A stretch of DNA of 64,000 nt from Portulaca oleracea (taxonomy: Eukaryota > Streptophyta > Magnoliopsida > Caryophyllales > Portulacaceae), in assembly GCA_029582165.1 (NCBI GenBank), contig CM055875.1, positions 3,816,001 to 3,880,000 on the forward strand, read 5' to 3'. Each line of letters starts with the position of its first letter. The stretch's first letter is position 1. The notes under the pieces were generated by a model. The model was not told the origin of the DNA and ran no database searches. It saw nothing but the letters and a program-made list of their open reading frames with translations. Shown here in pieces: positions 44,353 to 56,529 of this stretch. The position numbers and the translations under genes were made by a program.

Positions 44353-47300
44353 TCACCGAGCAACAATCAGAAGGGAGGACGACCTCGCACCACCGAAGAG
44401 TGTACGCTACGACCCAAAGAAGATGTTGACGCCTCTAACAATGTTGTGTCAGGTATACTTATTGTTAATTCAGCTTATGCACATGTGCTTTTTGATACTG
44501 GTGCTTCGCATTCTTTTATATCAGCAAATTTTGTCAAAAAGTACAACCTTCCCCATGCATTATTAGAAGAAGTTTTGTATGTCAGTACACCTATGGGTAG
44601 TGAAATAATTGTGGACAAGAAGTGCACGAACGGTCATGTAATAATTGAGGGCAAGGAACTTTTAGCCGATCTAATTATTATGGAGCTACATGACTTTGAT
44701 GTGATTTTGGGGATGGACTGGTTGTCTGCACATTATGCCACTTTGGATTGTAGAAGGAAGCTAGTAAACTTTCAAATACCTGGGATGCCTGAGTTTAACT
44801 TTGTCGGGAATGGAGCCTATGTGTCGCCTAGTGTCATTTCCACTCTAAAGGCCTCTAAATTAATTAAGAAGGGGTGCCAAGCCTTCTTGGCATTGGTCAC
44901 TGCTACCCAAGAGAAGGACCCGAAGATAGAAGAGATACCGATTGTAAGAGAGTATCCAGATGTCTTCCCGGAAGATCTCCCAGGAGTACCTCCAGACAGA
45001 GAGGTGGAATTTTCTATTGACTTGATTCCCGACACTACACCGATCTCAAAGACCCCTTATAGAATGGCACCGACGGAGTTGAAGGAGCTCAAGGAGCAGC
45101 TCCAGGAATTGCTTGATAAGGGCTTTATTAGACCAAGTGTCTCACCTTGGGGTACACCAGTGCTTTTTGTGAAAAAGAAGGATGGGTCGTTGCGACTCTG
45201 CATTGACTATCGTGAGTTGAACAAGGTGACTGTGAAGAACAAGTATCCACTACCTCGAATTGACGATCTATTTGATCAACTTCAAGGTGCTCAGGTGTTT
45301 TCAAAAATTGATCTACGGTATGGATACCACCAATTGAAGGTTAAGGCCGAGGATATACCTAAAACGGTCTTTCGCACCAGGTATAGTCATTATGAATTCA
45401 TAGTAATGCCGTTTGGGTTAACTAATGCCCCTGCTGCATTTATGGACCTCATGAATAGAGTTTTTCGAGCCTTCTTAGACAAGTTTGTGGTGGTTTTTAT
45501 TGACGATATTCTAGTGTACTCTAAAAGTTGTGAGGAACATGAGAATCATCTGAGACTTGTGTTAGAAACCTTAAGACATGAGAAACTTTTTGGTAAATTG
45601 AAGAAATGTGAGTTTTGGTTGGATAGTGTTACCTTCCTGGGGCATGTAGTGAACAAGGATGGGATCTCTGTTGACCCAATGAAAGTTGAGGCCATTGTGA
45701 ATTGGGCCAGACCAAACAGTGTCACTGAAATTCGAAGCTTCGGGCCTCACGCTACTATAAACGATTTGTTGAGGGGTTTTCCCTATTAGCTGCACCTTTG
45801 ACTCGTTTGACAAGGAAGGATGTTCGATATGAGTGGACGGATGAGTGTGAAAGAAGTTTTCAAGAATTGAAGAAGCGATTGGTCTCCGCCCTTGTACTTA
45901 CATTACCAACGAGCGGTCAAGGATTTACAATTTACAGTGATGCTTCAAAGAAGGGTTTGGGATGCGTGCTTATGCAAGGAAGGAAGGTTATTGCTTACGC
46001 ATCTCGACAATTGAAACCAGATGAGGTGAATTACCCTACTCATGACTTAGAGCTTGCGGCTGTTGTTTTTGCATTAAAGATATGGAGGCATTATTTGTAT
46101 GGGGAAGCATGTGAAGTGTACACAGACCATAAGAGCCTAAAGTACCTGTTTACACAGAAGGATTTGAACATGAGACAATGTAGATGGCTTGAGTTGTTGA
46201 AGGACTATGATTTGACCATCAATTACCACCCAGGGAAGGCTAATGTTGTTGCAGATGCTCTGAGTAGGAAATCAAGTCAGGTGGCTACCTTAATCACCTC
46301 TCAACGACCTTTGTCGGCAGACTTAGAGAGGAAAAATATTTTGGCGAATCTCCGAGTCCATCCTATGTTAATTGACATGATCAAAGATGCGCAAGAAAAA
46401 GATCCTTGTCTCCAGAAGCATAAGGATGCCATTAGAGCGGGGTCCGAGTCCAAGTTTAGCATTCATGAGGATGGTTCTTTGAGGTTCGAGAATAGAATTT
46501 GTGTTCCGAACGATGATGAGATAAAGAAGATGATCCTGAAAGAAGCTCACAACACGAGTTACACAGTTCATCCAGGAAGTACCAAGATGTATAGAGACTT
46601 GAAGGGGACATTTTGGTGGAATAACATGAAGAGAGAGATAACACAATATGTAGCACAATGCTTAACATGTCAGTAAGTCAAGATTGAACATCAGAGATAC
46701 GGGGGATTACTGCAACCTCTCCCTATTCCAGAGTGGAAATGGGAACATATAACCATGGACTTCGTGTCTGCTCTACCCCGTACTCCTAGAGGTAACACGG
46801 TGGTTTGGGTAATAGTAGATAAACTAACTAAGTCTGCTCACTTTTTGCCAATTAAGACTGGTATGACCTTGGAGCAATTGGCAGAATTGTATGTCCGAGA
46901 GATTGTGAGGCTACATGGGGTTCCAGTTTCCATTGTGTCCGATCGAGATGTACATTTTGTTGCTATGTTTTGGAAGAGCTTGCATAAAGCCTTAGGTACA
47001 ACATTAAATTTTAGTACTGCGCATCATCCACATACGGATGGTCAATATGAGAGGACCATTCAAACCTTGGAGGACATGTTGAGAGCTTACACACTGGATA
47101 TGAAGAGCTCTTGGGATAAGGACCTACGATTAATAGAATTTGCTTATAACAACAGTTATCAAGCCAGCATCCAAATGGCTCCATATGAGGCATTATATGG
47201 GCGAAAGTGTAGGTCGCCAATTTGTTGGGATGATGTTGGAGAGAGAAGGCTGATAGGGCTAGAGATAATACAATTAATGACTGATAAAGTTCGCCTTATC

Positions 47301-47809
47301 CAAGAGAGACTTCGGGTGGCTCAAAGCCGCCAGAAAAGTTATGCAGACAATAGAAGGAGAGACTTGGAGTTCAATGTTGGTGATCATGTATTTTTGAAGG
47401 TATCACCAGTTAAAGGAGTTATGCGGTTTGGCATACGTGGGAAACTTAGCCCTCGATATATTGGACCCTTCGAAATTTTGGAGAAAATTGGTCCTGTAGC
47501 ATACCGTCTAGCACTTCCACCATCGCTTTCAGGAGTGCATGATGTATCCATGTTTCTATATTGAGAAAATATGTTCATGACCCAAGTCATGTACTAGAAG
47601 CTACTCCTATAACACTGCAGAAGGATGTGACGTACGAAGAAGGACCAGTACGGATTGTGGACAAGAAATTACAAGTGTTGAGGAGGCGTACAATCCCTTA
47701 TGTCAAGGTGCAATGGACTAATCACACAGAAAGGGAAGCAACTTGGGGGTTGGAAGAGACTATGCGGAATAAATACCCTTTCCTGTTCAATGATCTGGGT
47801 AAGTTTTGA
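44353..47809 (+). pseudogene. Pol of Gypsy copy 1: protease, RT, RNase H, integrase, chromodomain
   Basis: Domain order is that of a Tekay/Del-like chromovirus. Protease has [11 protein letters not shown] (about 44490). RT has [10 protein letters not shown] and the core FIDDILVYS (about 45496-45525). RNase H has [12 protein letters not shown] and [11 protein letters not shown]. The integrase zinc finger and D,D,E core follow ([24 protein letters not shown]), then RYIGPFEILEKIGP and a chromodomain-like end (IPYVKVQWTNHTEREATW, 47561-47809). Breaks are the amber at 44350, an indel cluster with frame change at 45738-45770, a TAA after YVAQCLTCQ (46674-46676), and a frame change near 47560. It is not expected to be functional. 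Confidence 0.9.
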
Positions 47810-47822
47810 GGACAAAACTTTT

Positions 47823-47847
47823 CTAAGGGGGGAAGGATGAAATAACC
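47823..47847 (+). promoter_or_regulatory. Polypurine tract and first 10 bp of the Gypsy 3' LTR
   Basis: AAGGGGGGAAGGA (47825-47837) is followed by TGAAATAACC (47838-47847), identical to the start of the LTR at 40406. After these 10 bp the match stops, and CACTA-type sequence (CATATCGGTCGCTG, about 47862) begins. Confidence 0.8.
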
Positions 47848-47892
47848 ATACTGTATTTGTCGACATATCGGTCGCTGCTATTATTATATTAT

Positions 47893-47938
<46 letters not shown>

Positions 47939-48140
47939 ACTGCTTAGTTTTTCACCTGTCTATTTCATACATAACATACTAAACATATATAATATTAAAC
48001 CAATAACATACTAAACATATATAATATTAAACCATTAATGCATAACTAAAAGTTCATATATATATATATAATAGCTAAAAGTTCATAACTAAAATTCAAT
48101 CTAAGTTTATAACTAAAACACAACTTAAAAGTGCATAAGT

Positions 48141-49760
48141 TCAAGGTTGGGGAGGGAATTGCGGGGATCCTGATAAGTTTAGATATTGAGATGGGGACGA
48201 AGAACTACCGCCTTGTTGAGATTGGACAACTTGTGTCAATTGACTTTGAATCTGTGAGATGGCGGATGTGTGAGCAGCAAGTTGATCCCGCATAATAGCA
48301 TCAGTGGACGGAGTTGCGCAGGGATGCCTCGAAGAAGAAGAACTGCCCTGGGTACGGGGTGGAGTATCATAGAAGTACGAGGTCGCACTCCCAAGACCAT
48401 AGACAGCATGGTCTTTGGGTTTGTACCCCCCTGCCAGTTGCAAGTACAACTCCCTAGCTTCCGGGGAGTTCTCAATTATGCCACGCTCCTCACACATTTG
48501 GCGAAAAGTTGCCTGCAATCATTCATACATAAGTAGCGAAAAGTTGCCTGCAATCATTCATACAATCCAAACACAACCTAAACCATTCACGGCCACACGC
48601 CGGAGTTCAAATACAATGCAAACACAACCTAAACTATTCACGGCCACACGCCGGAGTTCAAATACAATCCAAACACAACCTAAACCATTCACGGCCACAC
48701 GCCGGAGTTCAAATACAATCCAAACACACATAAAACATGCACGGCCACACGCCGGAGTTCAAATACAATCCAAACACATATAAAACATGCACGGCCACAC
48801 GCCGGAGTTCAAATACAATCCAAACACAACTTAAATCATTCATGGCCACACGCCGGAGTTCAAATACAATGCAAACACACAAAAACCATTCACGGCCACA
48901 CGCCGGAGTTCATATACAATATAAACACACATAAAACATGCACGGCCACACGCCAGAGTTCAAATACAATTAGTTTATGAATATGTTTAAATGAAACTTA
49001 CAGCAAGTGTGGCATCATGTTCAGAACTCCACTGCGGATTCCCCTCAGCATCTCGCCCACAATGAATGTGAGCGTGGACTTCAGACAGGGTCATGAATGT
49101 CCCCCCGGCCATCTTCAAATTAAGATAGTAAATTTATTAATGCATACATATAACTAAAATGCATACATATAACTAAAATTTACAATGAATGTGAGCGTGG
49201 ACTTCAGACAGGGTCATGAGCGTGGACTTTAGAAAGTTCGTGATTGTTAATGCATACATATAACTAAAATTTATTAATTGTGCCAATTTACGATTCACCT
49301 GCTTTTTCAAATAACTTGCCGCTGAAACCTAGCCCACCCGCGTTTTGCAATTGGCGGAGTTTTCATTGTTCCTGTTTGCTTTGGCGGCATTGGACCGCCG
49401 AATGAACTCCTCAGTCTGGGATTCCTCATCTATTGCATCCCGTTGCTCATCGCTCATGTGAGGTACAGGGTCCGTCCTCTTCTTGGTCCTGACCTTGTAC
49501 CTCGTATCAGAAGCCCGGTCGCACAATTTCGTGTGCCACCCACTGAACACATCTCTTGTAAATTCTTCATCCCAAACATAATGTCGCTGTATAAAGTAAT
49601 TTATTAGTGATTAGTTAAACGACTATTACATAAAAGAAAATCAATAGACCCAATTTGCATAATTACTTACATAGAAATCCAACCACAAATCTGTTTTCTC
49701 TTGTTTGGACCATCGAAGCGGTGCTTGATTTGGGTGGCCACGGTTGCCCTCCAACAAACC
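48141..49760 (-). pseudogene. Second CACTA gene (TNPA / Transposase_24-like), broken
   Basis: Proposed minus-strand exons: a first part ending near 49671 (KHRFDGPNKRKQICGWISM), then 49299-49586 (RHYVWDEEFTRDVFSGWHTK through SDTRYKVRTKKRTDP and FIRRSNAAKANRNNEN), 49002-49112 (FMTLSEVHAHIHCGRDAEG), and 48141-48512 (ATFRQMCEERGIIENSPEAR through a Ser/Gln-rich tail). The order matches the second ORF of plant CACTA elements, whose product binds subterminal repeats. An in-frame TAG near 49327 interrupts exon 49299-49586. The intron between the last two exons holds a minisatellite. Exon limits follow GT-AG sites and are inferred. Confidence 0.7.
48548..48975 (-). repeat. 51-bp minisatellite (8 units) in a CACTA gene intron
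   Basis: CACGGCCACACGCCGGAGTT recurs at 48588, 48639, 48690, 48740, 48790, 48841 (one change), 48891 and 48941 (one change), spacing 50-51 bp, with AT-rich, slightly variable filler. A 34-bp unit with TTGCCTGCAATCATTCATAC is duplicated just left of it (about 48510 and 48545). Confidence 0.93.
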
Positions 49761-50004
49761 GTGCTAAACGGGATCGCGAACCTATGCAATCGTTACGAAA
49801 AACACAGCTAAAGTTATTAAGACCAATGATAAATCATCAGACATATGATTTTATGTGATCATCTTACCAATCCTCCCCGCTCAAGTCGGTTGGGGTATAG
49901 AGCAGGGTCGATTGGAGCTGCATTTTGCCAAACACTATGTGGTTGTCTCCCCCTAATATAATAGGTTAATATAAGGTAAAATCAAAACACAAGTTAGTTC
50001 CAAA

Positions 50005-50037
<33 letters not shown>

Positions 50038-50284
50038 CTTAAATTGCATGCGTACGAGTAGATTGCATTGGCTTCAATCGAGTACCTAAAAATATGAACC
50101 AAGTTGTGAATATAATAAAAGTTCAATGACTAGTAATGAATATTGACATGATAATAGAATTAACTACTCATACTCCTCTTCATCCTCACTACTAATAATC
50201 TCGGTACAAATAGGGTCTAACATATTATCCTCCTCTATTCCCACTCCCTCTTCCCCATAATGGATTCATTAGCATCATCGCATG
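49761..50284. other. CACTA spacer between the two genes
   Basis: It holds the 5' part of the second gene and intergenic sequence with a TA microsatellite (50007-50035). Acid-coding repeats near 50170-50290 may belong to the 3' end of the TNP2-like gene, but no exon limits can be set. Confidence 0.4.
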
Positions 50285-53200
50285 GCTTCCTCATCACTTA
50301 TGTCATCTCGATCATCGCTTGGTCCTCATCAATGCTAGATAGTGTTGGAGGATTTTCGCTATCCTCTTGATATGCGGCATCATCAATGCCGCCAATCGTT
50401 GACCTCGGCTTTATGATGAGTGTTGCCCACCACCTGGTTTCTATCTCGCCTTGTACTAGGATAATGAGTATAAAACACTTGCATTGCTTGGGATGCCAGA
50501 CGAATGGTTCATATACTCGATATCGCTTTGTGTGGTTCACATCCACGAGATTGTAATGCTCATGTTTGTTCAAACCATGGACGAGTCAAACCAATCAACT
50601 TTGAACAAAACAACTTTGTAATTTCCAAATCTTCCCAAGTATTCCAACCGAATCACTTCTTGAGCGCCCCATAGAAGTCTACGTGGCTTTCCTTTGACAT
50701 ATATCCCGAGTTGGCGTCGACTTTCCTTGTCGTTGGACTTGGAAATTGTAGTTGTTAATGTAGTAATGGTTCCACCAACGCACATTTTTGTTGGGACCGT
50801 ATGCTAACGCTCGAATAAAGTCATTCGCTTCATTTGAATTGATAGCCTACATAATATAATTTTAGCAAAGTCGTCAACTTGAAGTGGACAACATTATGAT
50901 AATTGAACTCGAATATTACTAATTCAATCAAACTTGATCGTTCACCTTTCGTTTAAACCATTCGGGAAATTGTTTCCCAAATTTGCTCCACAAATCCCCT
51001 ATTTGTGTGCGTGGATGTGATATGCACATGTCTTCTTCAAATTGCCTTTCAACAAATAATTTAACATGTTAACTAGGTAATTAGTTACATGGGAGCATGT
51101 ACATACACATAGCGGCGTGCAATTGTACATACCTTTCATACTTTTCCAACAAGTCGCTATTTGACAAAACATATGCATGCGCCGCAACAAACTCTTGTTG
51201 GTTGAGATACCTCTTTTTACCCTCACTAGGCGCATATCCAATGTTTGAGGAAAACACATCAGGGAGGGGTTCGTTAACATCGTTAACATGTTTTACATCA
51301 GGGCATGCGTTTCTTTTAAGTTCCCTAGACTTAGTATGAACTTCAGGTGCAAAATATGCATCACAGAAGTTTGCTATCTCCTCTGTTAGGTATGCATTAC
51401 AGATAGACGATTCTACTCGCGCCTTGTTCCCCACTTTTTTCTTTAAATGGTGCAAAAATCTACAACATTTTACAAGTAACAAACCTTGATGTTTCCTTAA
51501 AATACATAATTCATCTCATAATAAATATGAAAGATATGTAAGTTTAGTTGTACCTTTCAAAAGGATACATCCACCTATACTGCACAGGTCCTCCCATCGC
51601 TGCTTCATAAGGAAGATGTACTGGAAGGTGTTCCATGACATTGAAGAAGGCAGGGGGAAATATCATTTCCAACTTACATAGAATTTCCGGTATGTTTCTC
51701 TCTAACCGGATCATGTCACTCACCTTTACATTAGAAGCACATAAATCTCTAAAGAACTGGCTGAGTTCAGTTAATGGCTTCCAAACTTTTTGAGGAAGTA
51801 GCTCCTTGGTTGCAATTGGTAACAACCTCTCCATGAAAACATGACAATCATGGCTCTTCAACCCCTGCAACTTTGAATTTTTGGGATCGACACATCTACT
51901 CAGATTGCTCGCATAGCCATCTGGGAGTTTGAGGCCTTTCAACCACTCACACAAGGCCTTAACCTCTTCTTTACCCATTTGATAGGGAGCGTTCGGCATA
52001 GTTTCGGTGCTGGTCCCATCTTGATGATGAGTTTTTTGAATGTTTAGCCGACGACGCTTGCAATGGGTGGCTTGGTCCCTACGCGAGTTCTTATCATCCT
52101 TGGTCTTGCCTTTGACACTCATGATGGTATTCAACACTTGATCAAATCCATTCTTCTCAACATGCATGACATCCAAGTTGTGTCGGATTTTAAGATCTTT
52201 CCAATACGGCAACTCCCAAAATATGCTTCTCTTGTTCCAATTGTGAGACTCTAAATAACCATCAACACGGCTATGTTGTTCCGTGGAGCTCGGGAAATTA
52301 CATACACGATCCCAAATTTGTTCCCCACTCAATCGAGGGGGTGGAGGTGAATTTTCTTCCTTATTCTTTGAGAAAACGCTCTTATTTTTTCGAAATGGAT
52401 GGTTCTCTGGGAGAAATTGTCTATGACAATCGAACCAAGAATGTTTCCTACCATGTTGTAGCCATCTAGCCTTTGTGTTCTCCATACAGTAGGGACAAGA
52501 CATTTTCCCTGCTGTGGTCCAACCAGAGAGCATTCCATATGCCGGAAAATCGCTTATGGTCCACAACACGGATGCCTTCATTTTAAAATTTTGCTTCTTG
52601 GAGACATCATATGTGTCAATCCCAACCTCCCATAAATGTTTCAACTCATCGATTAACGGTTGCAAGTAGACATCAAGATTTCCCTTTGGACTTTTCGGCC
52701 CAGGAATTAACAGAGTCAGAAACAAGTACTGTTTCTTCATGCACAACCAAGGCGGCAAATTATATGGAGTTGCAATCACCGGCCAACATGAATACGTCTG
52801 ACCGAAACTGCCGAAAGGTGCAAAACCATCTGTGCATAGCCCCAACCGTACGTTTCGGGGTTCGGACGCAAATTCCTTATGAAGGGCATCAAAATGCTTC
52901 CACGCTTCACTGTCACACGGATGAACCATAGTTCCATCTTCACGTGCATTTGTTGAGTGCCAACTCATGTGCTCCGCAGATGTCTTAGTTGCATATAATC
53001 TTTGCAACCTCGGTCCGATTGGGAAGTAAATCAATTGCTTGTGTGCAATGCGTTTCCCACGCAACGTCGTTTTAGCATACCTATCACCCGCATTGGTCAC
53101 ACTTATCTAAGTCGGCTTTCTCCTTCCAAAACAACACGCACCCATTGGGACACGCGTCGATTCTCTCATGTGGAAGTTCTAAAGCACCAAGCAATTTCTT

Positions 53201-53805
53201 CGCTTGATAGTAGGTGTCACATCTCATTGCCGGGGACATACGCGTCTTTCATCAACGCTAACAGACTGTCCACGGCTTTATTTGGGAGATTGTACTCACA
53301 TTTTATGTTAATCATCCGTGCGACAACCGACAACAAAGACGTGTCGCTACCTTCATACAGAGGCTTTTTGGAGGCATCGAGCATTTCTAAGAACTTCTTA
53401 GTCCCTTCCTCTGGCTCATCTTCCCTCGTATCATCCCCGCAACTCAAAGGCATATGGCCCATGGCATCGGTGATCATTTCTTGCATAGTGTTGACACCTC
53501 CAGTACTAGAAGACCCATCAACCACAGTGTTAAGAGTTTGACCACTACGCTCGTGTGTTGAAATACTGTCCCCGTGTCTTTTGCAAAGATGATAATTTGG
53601 CCAAAGCGTGTTTGTACAAATGTAGCTTCACAATATCCTCACAATGTACTTCACGTTTTACATTTGCTACAAGGACACCTAAGTTTACCCAAACTACTCC
53701 ATTGTTTTGCAATGTATAAATTCTTCATTCACCCTACGCATTTAATTCCACACTAAGATATTCACCATCATGTCTTTCATACATCCATTTTCTACTACTC
53801 TCCAT
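50285..53805 (-). pseudogene. TNP2-like CACTA transposase (Transposase_21, DUF4218, DUF4216), broken
   Basis: The minus-strand start codon at 53805-53803 begins ESSRKWMYERHDGEY, followed by a CPCSKC motif, both typical of the transposase-associated domain. 53525-53217 gives the N-terminal region (KFLEMLDASKKPLYEG, INIKCEYNLPNK) and 53100-51554 the main domain (RLGLCTDGFAPFG, CWPVIATPYNLPPW, RHNLDVMHVEKNG). DUF4218 has FFNVMEHLPVHLPYEA and GGPVQYRWMYPFER, split by a 94-nt intron (51460-51553) and continuing HHLKKKVGNKARVESSICN. DUF4216 follows near 50820-50400 (ALAYGPNKNVRWW). It cuts and pastes the element. Frameshifts near 53640, 53215 and 53112, plus stops in the C-terminal part, make this copy inactive. 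Confidence 0.88.
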
Positions 53806-53935
53806 TATGTATTTAGCTGCATACAATGTATACATTATTGTAAGGGATTAAGTTACAATTAATTAAAGCAAATACATAATTTCCATGAATATAGTCTTTT
53901 TGACATCTACAACTAAGTTATGTCACCAGTCAAGA

Positions 53936-54580
53936 GGATCCTGCTATTATACAAGTAGAGTGTGTTTGTTCCTGTTAATATATGATTGAAAATGACTTTT
54001 ATGAGTCGTATCCACTCTCCTTTATTTTTCTGGTTCACCAAAAAGTAGCGCAATCTCAGCAGTGAAATAGCGCGAGGTCTATAGTGCTTTGGGAGTTAGA
54101 AGCGTATCAGATTCAATACAATGCAGTGTTTCTATTGTGCAGCCTGGTGGGCATCAAGACAAGGTGGGAATGAGAGAGAAGCTTATAGTAAGGGGTTTAA
54201 TAGAAATCGTGTTGGGCTTTCTTGCATGTAAGATTCATATATCCTTCAAAGCATCGTGTCTTACTTTGATGGACCTACGAATCTTACATGCAAGAAAGCC
54301 TAAGACGATTTTTATTAGACCCCTTACTATAAGCTTTTCTCTCATTCCCACCTTGTCTTGATGCCCACCAGGCTGCACAATAGAAACAATGCATTGTATT
54401 GAATCTGATACGCTTCTAACTCCCAAAGCACTATAGACCTCGCGCAATTTCACTGCTGAGATTGTGATACCTTTTGGTGAACAAGACAAATAAAGGAGAG
54501 TCGATACGACTCGTGATAGTCTTTTTCAAACATAGATTTTCAGGTCGCAAACACACTCTACTTGTACACTAACAGGATCC
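53936..54580. repeat. Long foldback hairpin (~300-bp arms) in the CACTA 5' region
   Basis: The left arm (53936 to about 54237) and right arm (about 54279 to 54580) are inverted copies bounded by GGATCC. The inner ~200 bp match almost perfectly and the outer parts are more diverged; the loop is about 40 bp. Direct copies of GACATCTA-AACTAAG flank it (about 53902 and 54601). Short open frames in it (54089-54361 and 54235-54489) are reflections of the arms. Confidence 0.9.
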
Positions 54581-54619
54581 AAACTCAACCTGTTTTCATG
54601 ACATCTATAACTAAGATAC

Positions 54620-55175
54620 TACAAACTAAGTTACTAAATGGATGTGACATAATTAATAATAATTAATGTCTGCATTTGGAGTTATGAGTAATTAAGTTAG
54701 AAATTAGGTTAGATCAGCAACAAGTTTACGCTACCAACTTCGTTGGATAACTTAATCAAAGGCAAGTCTCTAAATGCCAATTCAACCTTGGTGTGATGAA
54801 CAAGTTGTCGGAGCTATATGTACGGGTAATCAACCGGTTGTGACGTAGCAAATGTCGATCGTTTTACATTTAGCATCCCAACCAACTTTCTAAATAACAC
54901 TAAATAAATGAAGATTGAGTTCTTTGGTGTTCATTTTAAAACTGGTTGGGATGCTAAAAATAACAATCGACATTTGCTACATCACAAGCGGTTGATCACC
55001 CATACATATAACTCCGACAACTTGTTCATCACAACAAGGTTGAATTGGCATTTAGAGATTTGCATTTGATTAAGTTATCCAACGAAGTTGGCAGTCGCGT
55101 AAATTCATTCCTAATCAAACATAATAACTAACTCACTTACTAATAACTACCAAAATCATCCACAACTAAAACTAA
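54620..55175. repeat. Second foldback element, long form
   Basis: The arms lie around 54728-54893 and 54935-55097, nearly perfect inverted copies (for example CTACCAACTTCGTTGGATAA against TTATCCAACGAAGTTGGCAG) with a ~45-bp loop. The outer flanks TTTGGAGTTATGAGTAATTA and AACTAACTCACTTACTAATA recur in the short copy at 55200-55440. This looks like a foldback or MITE-type insertion. Confidence 0.85.
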
Positions 55176-55199
55176 GCTACTTAAATAGTTGTTGAGTAC

Positions 55200-55440
55200 T
55201 TACGTAGCAACTTGTTGTTGATTACATAAATGGACGTGCCATAATTATTTACAATTTATGTCTTCATTTGGAGTTATAAGTAATTAAGTTAGCAATTAGG
55301 TTGGGTTAGCAAAAAATTTACGCTACCAACTTAATAGGCTAACTTAATTAAGTTAAGCAACGAAGTTGGCAGTCATGTAAATTTGTTCCAAACCAACCAT
55401 AATAACTAACTCACTTATTAATAACTACCAAAACCATTCA
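55200..55440. repeat. Second foldback element, short form
   Basis: A direct neighbour of the long form. It shares both flanks (TTTGGAGTTATAAGTAATTA, AACTAACTCACTTATTAATA) and the inner ends TTTACGCTACCAACTT and AACGAAGTTGGCAGTC, but lacks the long arms between them. Confidence 0.75.
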
Positions 55441-56342
55441 TACTAAACCTTAACTTATAACCTATAAAACTAACCCACTTCATTTAACTAAATATTAAAT
55501 TAAACTTAACTCAAATTTATAACTAAATTAATTTAATTTAATTAACCAAACATATACAATCAATTAAACATCCTATAATTAATTAAACTAATTATTCATA
55601 ACCTTGTAAACCCTAAACATCAATATTCTAACTTTAATTTCAAGCCATAACAACATAATAAACTATAAGCATTCATAATAAACCCTTTCAAGCCCTAACA
55701 AACAACAATATTCTAACATTAATTTCAAGTCCTAACAACATAATACAATAATAAATTATAAGTATTCATAATAAACCCTAAAAATTTACATTCAAAACAT
55801 ACATTATTCTAAATTTGAATTTGAAATCATAACCAAACTAAAATTACTCAAGGAAATTACTCAAATTCACTCTAAAAATTTACATTCAAAACACAATTCT
55901 AAATCCAATTTCAAACCCTAATCTTGATTAACACTAAACACTACCCTAAATTTGAATATCTAACCATAACCACACTAAAATTACTCAAATAAATTACTCT
56001 AATACAACAATATATATGAATTTTAAAATTAAACATCAACAATTTAACATCATATACTCACTTTACTAACCAACAATAATCTAACTTTAATTTCAAACTC
56101 TAACATCCTAACACTATAATAAACTCCAAACATTCATAATTCACCCTAAAATTTTACATTCAAAACACAATTCTAAATTGAATTTCAAACCCTAAACTTG
56201 ACTAACACTAAACACTACCATAAATTTAAATTTCAAACAATAATCACACTAAAATTACTCATATACAACGATATATATGAATTTTACAATTGAAAATCAA
56301 CAATTTAACTACAAAAATTAATTAGGGGACTCACATTGGTGG
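55441..56342. other. AT-rich CACTA 5' spacer
   Basis: It is dominated by AAC/CTAA-rich sequence with loose internal repeats: TTCATAATAAACC-like and TTTACATTCAAAACA-like units recur at about 55670, 55760, 55880 and 56150. No gene is seen. Confidence 0.6.
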
Positions 56343-56529
56343 TCACGAGATGTTGGCGTCGGTGGTTGCGGGGATCGTGCACGACGTCGATTGGTCGGTG
56401 ATAGCGGTGGTGGCCGGAGTGAAGGTGGTTGGGGCGGTGGCTGGGGTCGGGGTGTGAGAGGAACGACGAGATAGAGAGAGAAAGAGCAACGTATCGAATG
56501 TTTGGGATTCTGCCCGTTGTCGCATTAAA

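Noticed and set aside
46368..46668. Minus-strand open frames opposite the Gypsy pol, repeated at 62701-63001
   Set aside because: They are antisense shadows of the conserved RNase H/integrase coding sequence and appear identically in both copies for that reason.
48548..48975. CRISPR-like regular repeats
   Set aside because: The whole unit including filler is repeated at 50-51 bp, so there are no unique spacers; it lies in a plant CACTA intron. It is a minisatellite.
54089..54489. Two similar open frames on opposite strands
   Set aside because: They are the two arms of a long inverted repeat read on opposite strands.
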